A DNA stretch of 64,000 bases from Pontibacter actiniarum (GTDB lineage: Bacteria > Bacteroidota > Bacteroidia > Cytophagales > Hymenobacteraceae), in contig NZ_CP021235.1 in NCBI RefSeq assembly GCF_003585765.1, positions 3,658,001 to 3,722,000 on the forward strand, given 5' to 3'. This document shows, piece after piece, positions 25,939 to 34,100 of the stretch (position 1 is the first letter of the stretch; each line of letters starts with the position of its first letter). A program made the position numbers and the translations under genes. The notes below the pieces were generated by a model, which saw nothing but the letters and a program-made list of their open reading frames with translations, was not told the DNA's origin and ran no database searches.

Positions 25939-26620
25939 CGAACTGGAGCTGATGGACGACCTGACGCTGAGCGGCGAGGAGCTGCGGCAGAACCTGGACG
26001 AGCTGGAGGTAATCAACAACTGGCTGGGCGGCCACAAGGTAGTGCTCAACGCGCTGGACAAACTGGTGGCGGCACACCGGCCGCAGCACCTGCGCATCGC
26101 CGACATCGGCTGCGGCGGCGGCGATACCTTGAAAAGCATCGCCCGCTGGGCGCGCCGCAAAAGTATAAAAGTAGAGCTGGTGGGCGTGGACGCCAATGAT
26201 TTTATGGTGCAGTATGCCCGCCGCCGCTGCAGCCATTACCCGGAAATCGCGATTGTACAGCACGATGTGCTCTCCGCAGAATTTGCCCTAGAGCAGTACG
26301 ATGTGTTGGTCTGCAGCCTGTTCTGCCACCACTTTACCGATGCGCAGCTGGTACAGATGTTCCGGCAGCTGCACCAGCAGGCGCAGCTGGCCGTTATCGT
26401 AAACGACCTGCACCGGCACTGGCTGGCGTACTACTCCATCAAGTACATTACGGCGGCTTTCTCCAAATCTTACCTGGTAAAAAACGATGCGCCGCTCTCC
26501 GTGTGGCGCGCTTTCCGGCGGCAGGAGCTGGCGGAGCTGGTGCGGCAGGCGGGGGTGGAGAAGTATGAGCTGCGCTGGATGTGGGCGTTTCGCTGGCAGC
26601 TGCTCCTGCAGAAGCGCTAA
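25913..26620 (+). CDS. SAM-dependent methyltransferase of T3PKS cluster
   Basis: The 235-residue class I methyltransferase has motif I ADIGCGGGDT at 63-72, an acidic residue ending strand 2 in ELVGVDAN, and YDVLVCSLFCHHFTD as the post-motif strand. It overlaps the PKS gene by 26 bases, so the two are translated together, and it probably O- or C-methylates the polyketide. A second ATG at 25919 is possible. The HHFTD segment is common in small-molecule rather than rRNA methyltransferases. Confidence 0.88.
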   Translation: MRMLKRRSNELELMDDLTLSGEELRQNLDELEVINNWLGGHKVVLNALDKLVAAHRPQHLRIADIGCGGGDTLKSIARWARRKSIKVELVGVDANDFMVQYARRRCSHYPEIAIVQHDVLSAEFALEQYDVLVCSLFCHHFTDAQLVQMFRQLHQQAQLAVIVNDLHRHWLAYYSIKYITAAFSKSYLVKNDAPLSVWRAFRRQELAELVRQAGVEKYELRWMWAFRWQLLLQKR

Positions 26621-26650
26621 GACTGGTCTAACGATTTCCCTAAAAAACCC

Positions 26651-26857
26651 ATGAGCAAGCATACCATTAACTTCTGGCTACTTTTCATCCTTTCTGTTGC
26701 CATCTCAGCCATCATTATCTCTGTGTTTGTAAAGGCGCTCAAGATCATCCTGATGGTGGTACTGGTCCTGGCGCTCACCCCGATCGTTTACTTCGTGCTG
26801 CGCCTGATCTTTCCGACCAGGAAGAGCGACTCAGACAAACTTCGGAAGCGGGACTGA
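26651..26857 (+). CDS. Small two-helix membrane protein
   Basis: The 68-residue protein is mostly two hydrophobic helices (NFWLLFILSVAISAIIISVF and IILMVVLVLALTPIVYFVL) and a charged tail (FPTRKSDSDKLRKRD). It starts 30 bases after the methyltransferase and may be the last gene of that operon. The family is unknown. The 238 bases after it carry an open frame from 26857, but that is not convincing as protein. Confidence 0.65.
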   Translation: MSKHTINFWLLFILSVAISAIIISVFVKALKIILMVVLVLALTPIVYFVLRLIFPTRKSDSDKLRKRD

Positions 26858-27095
26858 TGCTTGCGCGGCCACAACGCCTGCAAGCGCTGTGGTCTTTGCC
26901 CCCGGACACGTTAGCGCTTCTTCCACACCTTTCGCCCCGGTTAACGCCCCATTGGCAAGCTTGTATGCCCGGCCTGGCCGCAAGCTGTATTGTGCTCCCG
27001 CTACAGACCGGCGCTACAGGCAGATACAGATTTGCTTCAGATTCATGTCGTTAGTTTGTGCTGTAGATTATTTTTAACATTTAAAGCAAAGAGAT

Positions 27096-27542
27096 ATGAA
27101 GAAGATAGTGATAGCATTAGCCTTTATGGGAACTACATTTGCATCTGCTCAGGCACAAGACGTAGACCAGAAAGACGTGCCCCAGGCAGTTTCCAGTGCT
27201 TTAACCCAGAAGTACGCCAACGCCACCGACCTTGACTGGGAGATGGACGGCGCCAACTACGAAGCGGAGTTCGACATGGACCGCGTTGACCATACAGTTC
27301 TTCTCGACCCATCCGGCAAAATCCTGATGAGCAAACGCGACATCATGGAGAAAGACCTGCCGCAAACGGTAAGAACGGCTATAGGCCAAAACTACAAAAG
27401 CATGCGCCTGGATGATATTGAGCTGGTGGAGAAAGACGGCCAGACCTATTACCAGGTAGAGCTGGACCAGCAAGGGCAGGACAAAAAGGTTGTTCTCTCA
27501 GCCGATGGCAGAGAGGTGACTTCCCCTGCATACTGGGACTAA
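27096..27542 (+). CDS. Secreted PepSY-like protein
   Basis: The 148-residue periplasmic or secreted protein has a signal peptide (MKKIVIALAFMGTTFASAQA) and two tandem PepSY-like units. Each has an amphipathic start (VPQAVSSALTQKYANATDLDW; LPQTVRTAIGQNYKSMRLDDI) followed by a strand hairpin (YEAEFDMDRVDHTVLLDPSGK; YYQVELDQQGQDKKVVLSADG). This is the DUF2874/PepSY-like pattern of Bacteroidota. Such domains bind or inhibit partners; no enzyme activity is expected. A good terminator follows. Confidence 0.85.
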   Translation: MKKIVIALAFMGTTFASAQAQDVDQKDVPQAVSSALTQKYANATDLDWEMDGANYEAEFDMDRVDHTVLLDPSGKILMSKRDIMEKDLPQTVRTAIGQNYKSMRLDDIELVEKDGQTYYQVELDQQGQDKKVVLSADGREVTSPAYWD

Positions 27543-27564
27543 TCAACCAGATTGCACTTTATAA

Positions 27565-27601
27565 AAAAGAGCCTGAAGCTGCGGTTTCAGGCTCTTTTGT
27601 T
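27565..27601 (+). terminator. Terminator after PepSY-like gene
   Basis: A 13-bp perfect stem, AAAAGAGCCTGAA (27565-27577) with TTCAGGCTCTTTT (27586-27598). Confidence 0.88.
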
Positions 27602-27624
27602 TTTAGCTGTTCTCACCTCCCATA

Positions 27625-27758
27625 CCGCCAGTGGGGCAAAGCGGCTGGCAGTGGAGCACAGTAGCCTATTTGTAAAGGCGAAAGTATACTTACAGAACAC
27701 ACCCGTCGCAAACTGGTATCAAAGGCAGCCACAGGTTGCGCCGGGGCTAAGCTGGCGG
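27625..27758 (+). repeat. Inverted-repeat-bounded element, copy A
   Basis: This is the most diverged of three related elements of about 135-140 bases. It begins CATACCGCCAG and ends CTGGCGGCATG (the outer CAT/ATG lie just outside), and carries a central GCGAAAGTATACTTAC. Internal landmarks shared with copies B and C are AAACTGG and the GGTTGCGC stretch. It holds no gene and precedes pldA. Confidence 0.7.
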
Positions 27759-27941
27759 CATGTTGAGGCGCACCAGGTAAACAGTAACGTAGTTGGTTTA
27801 GCCGCGCCGCCACTGCGCATTACCTCTCTTTTCCCAATTATAGTTCCGGAAAGGTTATCCCTGAAGTTGCTGCACCCGTTTGCTTATAAATGCCTCCATT
27901 ACCGAAGGCCGCACCAAGACTTTATACTTAGAACGAGCGCT

Positions 27942-28757
27942 ATGAAGAACACATGGGCCCTGAGCCTTTTGCTATGGATTACAACAACAGGCCTCTGCAG
28001 TGGGCAAGGTATAAGCAGGGACTCTGTGAACCAGATACTGAAGCAGGCCCCAGCGTTTACGATATATAAAGACAACTATATTATTACCGGAACCACCATC
28101 GGCGAAACACCCACCAGTTCGAACTCCGACGTGAAGTACCAGATAAGCTTTAAGCACAGGCTCACCAATGCTTCCCTGCCACTAAACTCGTACCTGTTTC
28201 TGTCTTATACACAGCTGGCCTTCTGGGATATCTACAACTGGTCCAGCCCCTTCGAGGAGATTAACTTTAACCCGGGCATCGGGCTGGGCAAATTACTTTT
28301 CAAAGATGGCAAGCTAAAAGGGTCGCTGGCGCTGCAGGTAGAGCACGAATCGAACGGGCGGGACAGCATCTGGTCGAGGAGCTGGAATTACGTCTCCCTT
28401 AGCTACACCATGTTAGCTTCTCCCAAATCCATACTTCAGCTAAAGGCATGGGTGCCCTTCCTTTACAAGACTGATAACCCGGACCTGATAGAGTACATCG
28501 GCTACGGGCAGGCCACCTACATCTGGAAAATCAAGGGAGACAAACTGGTGCTGGACATCAGGGGCAGAAAGGGCACGTCCGGCTGGAAGGGCAGCCTGCA
28601 AACGCAGCTAAACTATAAGCCCTTCAAATCCGGCAACGCGTACGTAACGCTACAATGGTACCAGGGCTACGCCGAAAACCTGATAGAGTACCAGCAGCGA
28701 AGCAGCATGCTCCGGCTGGGACTGGCCATAAAACCTTCGACTTATTTATTTTATTGA
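27942..28757 (+). CDS. pldA: Outer-membrane phospholipase A (OMPLA)
   Basis: OMPLA is a calcium-dependent outer-membrane phospholipase that removes misplaced phospholipids. The 271-residue protein has a signal peptide (MKNTWALSLLLWITTTGLCS) and the active-site stretch EHESNGRDSIWSRSWN, with His135, Ser137 and Asn149 spaced exactly as H142/S144/N156 in E. coli OMPLA. Strand patterns of a 12-strand barrel follow, ending near a Tyr-Leu-Phe-Tyr terminus. The frame is open back to 27552, but that part covers repeat copy A and lacks coding character, so ATG 27942 is the start. The gene sits between repeat copies A and B. Confidence 0.93.
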   Translation: MKNTWALSLLLWITTTGLCSGQGISRDSVNQILKQAPAFTIYKDNYIITGTTIGETPTSSNSDVKYQISFKHRLTNASLPLNSYLFLSYTQLAFWDIYNWSSPFEEINFNPGIGLGKLLFKDGKLKGSLALQVEHESNGRDSIWSRSWNYVSLSYTMLASPKSILQLKAWVPFLYKTDNPDLIEYIGYGQATYIWKIKGDKLVLDIRGRKGTSGWKGSLQTQLNYKPFKSGNAYVTLQWYQGYAENLIEYQQRSSMLRLGLAIKPSTYLFY

Positions 28758-28862
28758 GCTGAGAGCTGCCCGCGCGCAAGAAAAAGCCACGCCTGAACCA
28801 CCCTGACGACAGCGTATTTCGCGCCCTGTCGGCTATAGCAGGGAGTTCCTTTGGTAAAAACA

Positions 28863-29000
28863 CCGTCAGTTTGAGCGTAGCAGGAACCGGTAGTGAAGTA
28901 CAGTAGTCGGTTTGAAAAGGTGAAAGTATACTTGACGGCCACGCCAGTTACAAACTGGCATTGAAGGAAGTCACAAGTTGCGCTGGCGCTAAATTGGCGG
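28863..29000 (+). repeat. Inverted-repeat-bounded element, copy B
   Basis: It begins CCGTCAGTTTGAGCG and ends CGCTAAATTGGCGG, imperfect inverted repeats of each other. Inside are GAAAGTATACTTG, the hairpin CCAGTTACAAACTGG and AGTTGCGCTGGCG, all shared with copy C. It abuts the 3' end of the decayed RAYT gene. Confidence 0.8.
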
Positions 29001-29016
29001 CATAACGCCATTATAC

Positions 29017-29549
29017 TTACTGAAAGAACACGTCATCCCGCCATTTCTCAGGATTTGTCAGGACATAATTCTTTATTCGGAAGCATGATTGTTTGTTTCG
29101 GATGATGTGGTCGTGAAAGGAGCGCTGCCAAGAGAAGTCAGTTAAACCCGCCAAACGAATTTGCTTAGAGGTGGTGGTTTTATAGGCAGCAATTAACTCT
29201 GACAGGGATTTTGTTTTCTGTGATAAGTTAGCCGCGGCACCCGTTTCATCGTCAGGCCTTAGCGCGGACAGGTCCCGACCTGTATACTATCCCGGTCAAT
29301 CTCCAGAATCCCATACACGTGATTAGGCATCACTTCAAAAGCATGTAAAATAACATACGAATACTGCTCAGCCAGCCAGTGCCACTGTCTTTCAGCAATA
29401 AGGCCACATTCATTCAGCTGCATTTCTTCATCAATCACCTCATCAAAAACACACGCTTTATTCTGCACGCATGAGGTTACAAAGTATAAACTGTCCCGGC
29501 TGTAATCAAAACCACTCAACCTGTTAAGTTTCCGGTCGGGTCTTGTCAT
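29017..29549 (-). pseudogene. Decayed REP-associated tyrosine transposase (RAYT)
   Basis: RAYTs are IS200-like HUH endonucleases that move or maintain REP sequences. From ATG 29549 the frame reads YFVTSCVQNKACVFDEV ... HAFEVMPNHVYGILEID and stops at 29259. The protein continues in another frame as TGRDLSALRPDDETGAA, then KSLSELIAAYKTTTSKQ, RSFHDHIIRNKQ and YVLTNPEKWRDD to a TAA at 29017. The frame change falls in a REP palindrome (29266-29283). The catalytic HUH motif, normally MPNHVH, reads MPNHVY (H77-V-Y79), so the metal-binding pair is already lost. Total length without the shift is about 178 residues, normal for the family. Confidence 0.85.
29266..29283. repeat. REP palindrome 1, inside RAYT remnant
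   Basis: GGACAGGTCCCGACCTGT, an 18-base near-palindrome. On the minus strand the longer block (through 29240) matches 29606-29650 for about 45 bases, including CTGACGATGAAAC. Confidence 0.75.
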
Positions 29550-29605
29550 GCATTAGTATACGGCAATAATGTGCATTCTGTGTCTGATAATAATTTGCCC
29601 TGTAG

Positions 29606-29625
29606 GGACAGGTCGCGACCTGTCC
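29606..29625. repeat. REP palindrome 2, upstream of RAYT remnant
   Basis: GGACAGGTCGCGACCTGTCC is a perfect 20-base palindrome, followed by GCGCGATAGCTTGACGATGA as in the RAYT internal region. Confidence 0.8.
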
Positions 29626-29748
29626 GCGCGATAGCTTGACGATGAAACAGGAACCGTTGACAGCTTCATACCTGATCCTGCGAATCCTATGATTATCCTG
29701 CAAATCCTGATTCGGACAAATTTAGGAATGACTGCCGGTGCACGATTC

Positions 29749-29768
29749 GGACAGGTCACGACCTGTCC
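29749..29768. repeat. REP palindrome 3
   Basis: GGACAGGTCACGACCTGTCC differs from copy 2 only at the centre. The 417 bases between the RAYT start and the next gene contain this palindrome, palindrome 2 and repeat copy C, and no gene. Confidence 0.8.
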
Positions 29769-29797
29769 CTACAGTAAAAACCAACATACCGACCATA

Positions 29798-29936
29798 CCG
29801 CCAGTTTGAGCGAAGCGGTAAAGGTGGGGAAGTATGGCAGCCAGTTTGCAACTGGCGAAAGTATAATTCGGGAATGGCGCCAGTTACAAACTGGCCTCAT
29901 AGCAATCCACAAATTGCGCTGGCGCTAAACTGGCGA
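29798..29936 (+). repeat. Inverted-repeat-bounded element, copy C
   Basis: The best-preserved copy. It opens CCGCCAGTTTGAGCG and closes CGCTAAACTGGCG, inverted repeats of about 13-14 bases. Two internal hairpins, GCCAGTTTGCAACTGGC (29840-29856) and GCCAGTTACAAACTGGC (29879-29895), flank a GAAAGTATAATT. The flanks read CAT...ATG as in copy A. No coding capacity. Confidence 0.85.
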
Positions 29937-29966
29937 CATGTAGAGAAAAAGAATCCAAGAGCAAGT

Positions 29967-30353
29967 TTAGAAAGGCAAATCAGATGATTCATCCGCTCTC
30001 TTACCTATAGTTTTATCACTATCTAACTCTTTAAAAATACTGTCAATAGTTTCATCAACTTTATAATATGATCTCCTTGCCGCACTATGTAGTTGCTGCA
30101 GCATTCCATAACCATTTGGATATTCAGACTTATTAAAAGTGATATCTTCAACAATATCACCATTTTCATTTAAGATGCGTAAGTCAACCAAATCTTCTCC
30201 AGTATTTGAGTCATGCCATGAATCTGTAGTGATTGCTCCTTTACTCAAAACTAGTTTAAACTCATTTGCTAAACTAGATTTAGCCCAAATAGCAGTCTTA
30301 GCTTCAGTCTTCTTCAATAGCCGCTCAACAAGATCTTTGAATTTATCAGTCAT
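29967..30353 (-). CDS. AT-rich accessory protein, cytosolic, unknown
   Basis: The 128-residue protein begins MTDKFKDLVERLLKKTEAK. It has a charged helical N-terminus, a central beta part (FKLVLSKGAITTD, DLVDLRILNENGDIVEDITF), YGMLQQLHSAARRSYYKVDE and an acidic tail DESSDLPF. ATG 30353 is used; a longer reading from TTG 30371 would overlap the upstream stop. It follows the membrane protein gene by seven bases, so the two form an operon. Base composition is far more AT-rich than neighbouring genes, suggesting transfer. I do not recognise the family. Confidence 0.7.
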   Translation of the reverse strand: MTDKFKDLVERLLKKTEAKTAIWAKSSLANEFKLVLSKGAITTDSWHDSNTGEDLVDLRILNENGDIVEDITFNKSEYPNGYGMLQQLHSAARRSYYKVDETIDSIFKELDSDKTIGKRADESSDLPF

Positions 30354-30360
30354 ATTATAT

Positions 30361-30936
30361 TTATACTTCAAATTTTAGCTTTCCTTCAAAATCACCTAAA
30401 GTAGACTCTATATTATCAAGGTCTTTGATTATTTTAGTGATACTTATCCCTGTTTTACTACCTGTAATAACACTTGTAATATTATTTAAATTTATACTTA
30501 CATCAGTAATATACTGATGATATTCTTCTCGTTCTGTTAGAATTTTAAGATCATTATTATACTTAAGATGAATAAGTATAACTTTCAAATCTTTCATCCT
30601 AATGATAGCTGCTTCTAACTTTTCAGCCAATAAATAATTTTGAATTTCATGAACTAGCTTCAATGCTCGTGATAAGTCAGAAACAGACATAATCTGCATA
30701 ATCCTTTTATTTGAATCATCAATGGCACTTTTAGTAGCTTCAGCAGTTTCTTTCACAGACACAATTTGCACATACGCTACGAACAGTCCGAAAATTGATG
30801 TGTAAGTACCTGCGAGCGTTACATAATTTATAAGTATTTGCTGTTCATTAGGGAGAACTTTATAAAGCAAACTTGTCACAATAAAACCTATAAAGAAATA
30901 TATTCCAGTATGTATAGGGTCTCTAACCAATCTCAT
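30361..30936 (-). CDS. AT-rich accessory membrane protein, unknown
   Basis: The 191-residue protein has two transmembrane helices near the N-terminus (about 10-28, GIYFFIGFIVTSLLYKVL, and 35-60, YVTLAGTYTSIFGLFVAYV). A long predicted helical, partly coiled-coil cytoplasmic region follows (ETAEATKSAIDDSNKRIMQI, LSRALKLVHEIQNYLLAEKL). ATG 30936 is preferred to the TTG before it. It is the first gene of a two-gene AT-rich operon bounded on one side by repeat copy C and on the other by mfd. The arrangement resembles small membrane-plus-cytosolic accessory pairs, but no function can be assigned. Confidence 0.75.
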   Translation of the reverse strand: MRLVRDPIHTGIYFFIGFIVTSLLYKVLPNEQQILINYVTLAGTYTSIFGLFVAYVQIVSVKETAEATKSAIDDSNKRIMQIMSVSDLSRALKLVHEIQNYLLAEKLEAAIIRMKDLKVILIHLKYNNDLKILTEREEYHQYITDVSINLNNITSVITGSKTGISITKIIKDLDNIESTLGDFEGKLKFEV

Positions 30937-31058
30937 CAAGCTTTATATTAATTTTCTCCATTTCTGTAAAATTGCAATATATGTAATATATTTAATACAA
31001 GCATTCCCCGCAACCTTCTCCTCCTCCACCATGTTCTGTATAGAGAATTGATTATTTG

Positions 31059-31066
31059 TATCTTTG
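31059..31066 (+). promoter_or_regulatory. -7 box upstream of mfd
   Basis: TATCTTTG is an exact TAnnTTTG match, but the -33 region (TTCTG about 20 bases upstream) is weak. It would place the transcript start near 31072. Confidence 0.5.
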
Positions 31067-31079
31067 TAGAGAAGACATA

Positions 31080-31114
31080 GCAGAACACGACTTTGTAAAA
31101 GCCCTGTGTTCTGC
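31080..31114 (+). other. Hairpin in the mfd leader
   Basis: GCAGAACAC (31080-31088) pairs perfectly with GTGTTCTGC (31106-31114) across a 17-base loop and is followed by CTTTGCTGTTTTG. It lies between the -7 box and the mfd ATG at 31140, so it would be in the mfd 5' leader. It could be an attenuator or the terminator of a very short transcript. Confidence 0.5.
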
Positions 31115-31139
31115 CTTTGCTGTTTTGTAATATCACTAA

Positions 31140-34100
31140 ATGAAAGTAAAAGACTTCCTAGAGCTTTACCGCCTCGACAGTGTGGTGCAAACCCTTGCCC
31201 AACGGCTAAAAGCAACTGAACCTTACCGTCTCCAGATTAAAGGTCTGGCGGGTAGCCAGGATGCTGTGCTGGCCTCGGCGGTTTATACGTTGAATTATGG
31301 GCACCAACTCTTCGTGATGCACGACAAAGAGGAGGCAGCTTATTTCTATACCGACCTAAAAAACCTGCTTGGGGAGGAAAAGGAGATCCTGCTTTTCCCG
31401 ACATCTTACAAGCGACCTTATAGCTTCGACGATACCGAAAATGCCAACATATTGATGCGTGCCGAGGTGCTCAACCGCCTGAACCAGAAAACGGGAAAAG
31501 GTGAGCTGATCGTGACGTACCCGGAGGCGCTGACGGAGAAGGTGATCAACAAAAAATCGCTGGTTGAGAATACACTTGGAGCCAAGATAGGCGAGAAACT
31601 GGACACAACTTTTCTAAGTGAGATGCTGGCTGAGTATGGTTTTGAGCGCACGGAGTTTGTGTATGAGGCAGGACAGTATGCCGTGCGTGGTGGCATTGTG
31701 GATGTGTACTCTTACGCCAACGATCTGCCCTACCGTATCGAGCTTTTCGGCGACGAGATTGAAAGTATACGCACCTTCGACCCCGACACGCAACTGTCGG
31801 TGGAGACGAAAAAAGCCATCTCCATCATACCAAACGTACAGACCAAGCTACTGCAGGAAACACGCGAGGCATTCCTTGATTTCCTGCCCAACAACACCAC
31901 ACTTTGGTTTAAGGATGTACGCCTGACGCTGGACGTGATCGATGAGTACTTTGATAAGGCTTCGCACAACTTCGAGAAGATGATGGCTACCAGCGGTGGT
32001 ACACAAATCGTTTCTGACCCGGAGCAACTGTTCCAGACGCAGAAGCAGTTTAAGAAGCTACTGGAGAAGTATACGGTGGTGGAGATCGGCAAGCGCTTCC
32101 ACTTCAAGAATACGGAGGTGATGCAGCTGCAGGCCAAGCCACAGCCATCATTTAACAAAGACTTTAAGCGGCTGGTGAAAGACCTGCACGAGCAGCAGGG
32201 TGCGGGCTTCGTAAACGTGATTGCTACCGATTCGCCACGCCAGATCAACCGCCTCACCATGATCTTTGATGAGTTGGACCACGACGTGCGTTTCCAGCAC
32301 CTGCCGGTTTCGCTGCGTGAGGGCTTCATTGATCAAACACTCAAAATAACCTGCTACACCGATCACCAGCTGTTCGACAGGTTCTATCAGCACAAGGCCA
32401 AAACCGGGCACTCTAAGTCCAAGGCCATGACGCTGAAAGAACTGCGCTCACTGCAACCTGGCGACTACGTAACCCACACCGACTACGGCATCGGCCGCTT
32501 TGCCGGGTTAGAGAAAGTAGAGGTTGGTGGACGTTTGCAGGAGGCAATCAGGCTAGTTTACCGCGATGATGATTTGCTGTATGTAAGTATACACGCCCTG
32601 CACAAGATCAGCAAGTATAGCGGCAAGGAAGGTGGTCCGCCAAGTATGAGTAAGCTGGGCTCGCCAGAGTGGGAGAACAAGAAGAAGAAGGTTAAGAGCA
32701 AGGTTAAAGATATTGCACACGAGCTGATCAGCCTTTATGCCAAGCGCAAAGCTGCTCCAGGTTATGCTTATACCCGTGATGGCTTTTTGCAGGCCGAACT
32801 GGAATCGTCTTTTATATACGAGGATACCCCAGACCAAGGCAAGGCAACCGAAGATGTAAAAGCCGACATGGAGCAGCCGCACCCGATGGACAGGTTGGTT
32901 TGTGGCGACGTGGGTTTTGGTAAGACAGAAATTGCCATTCGCGCGGCCTTTAAAGCTGCCTGCGACGGCAAGCAAGTAGCCATACTAGTGCCTACCACTA
33001 TTCTGGCCATGCAGCACTACCGCACCTTCCGCGACCGCCTGGAGCAGTTCCCGGTAACAGTGGATTATGTGAACCGCTTTAAAACAGCTAAAGACACCAA
33101 AGACACTTTAAAGCGTGTGGCTGAAGGCAAAGTGGATATCCTGATTGGTACGCACCGCATCGTAAGCAAAGACGTGAAGTTTAAGGACCTTGGCTTGATG
33201 ATTATAGATGAGGAGCAGAAGTTTGGGGTGAAGACAAAGGAGAAGCTGAAGGAGATGAAGATAAACGTGGATACGCTGACGCTTACGGCTACGCCTATTC
33301 CGCGCACGCTGCACTTCTCGCTGATGGGTGCCCGTGACCTTTCTGTTATCGCCACACCACCGCCAAACCGCCAGCCGGTAAAAACAGAACTACATGTGTT
33401 TGACGAGGCGCTGATTCGGGATGCCATTGTGTACGAGATGAAGCGTGGCGGCCAGGTGTTCTTTGTACACAACCGTATTAAAGACATTGAGGAGATTGCC
33501 GCTATGATTCTGCGCCACGTACCAGACTGCAAGGTAACTTACGCTCACGGGCAGATGGAGCCTGAGAAGCTGGAGAAACGCATGATGAAGTTTGTAAACG
33601 GCGAGTATGATGTGCTGGTAAGTACCAACATCATCGAATCTGGCTTGGATATTGAAAATGCCAACACCATCATCATTAACCGCGCGCACATGTTTGGTCT
33701 ATCAGATCTGCACCAGATGCGTGGCCGTGTAGGTCGCTCAAATAAAAAAGCTTACTGCTACCTTTTAACACCACCTGTAGCAGGCTTACCGTCTGATGCC
33801 CGTAAGCGCCTGAGCACGCTGGAAGAATTCTCTGACCTGGGCGAAGGCTTCAAGATTGCCATGCGCGACCTGGACATTCGCGGGGCGGGTAACCTGTTGG
33901 GCGGCGAACAAAGTGGCTTTATCACTGACCTTGGCTTTGAGATGTATCACCAGGTACTTGACGATGCCATCAAAGAACTGAAAGAAACCGAATTCCGCGA
34001 CCTGTTCCTGAACGACAACCTGGCCGAATTCATAGAGCCGGTGCGCGAGTGCAACATCGAAACCGATATGGAAGTGCTGATACCGGATTGGTACGTGAGC

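Noticed and set aside
26857-27054. 65-codon frame overlapping the stop of the small membrane protein
   Set aside because: Composition is unlike protein and it ends before any clear signal; kept as intergenic.
27552-27941. In-frame N-terminal extension of pldA
   Set aside because: It covers a terminator and repeat copy A and would place the signal peptide inside the protein.
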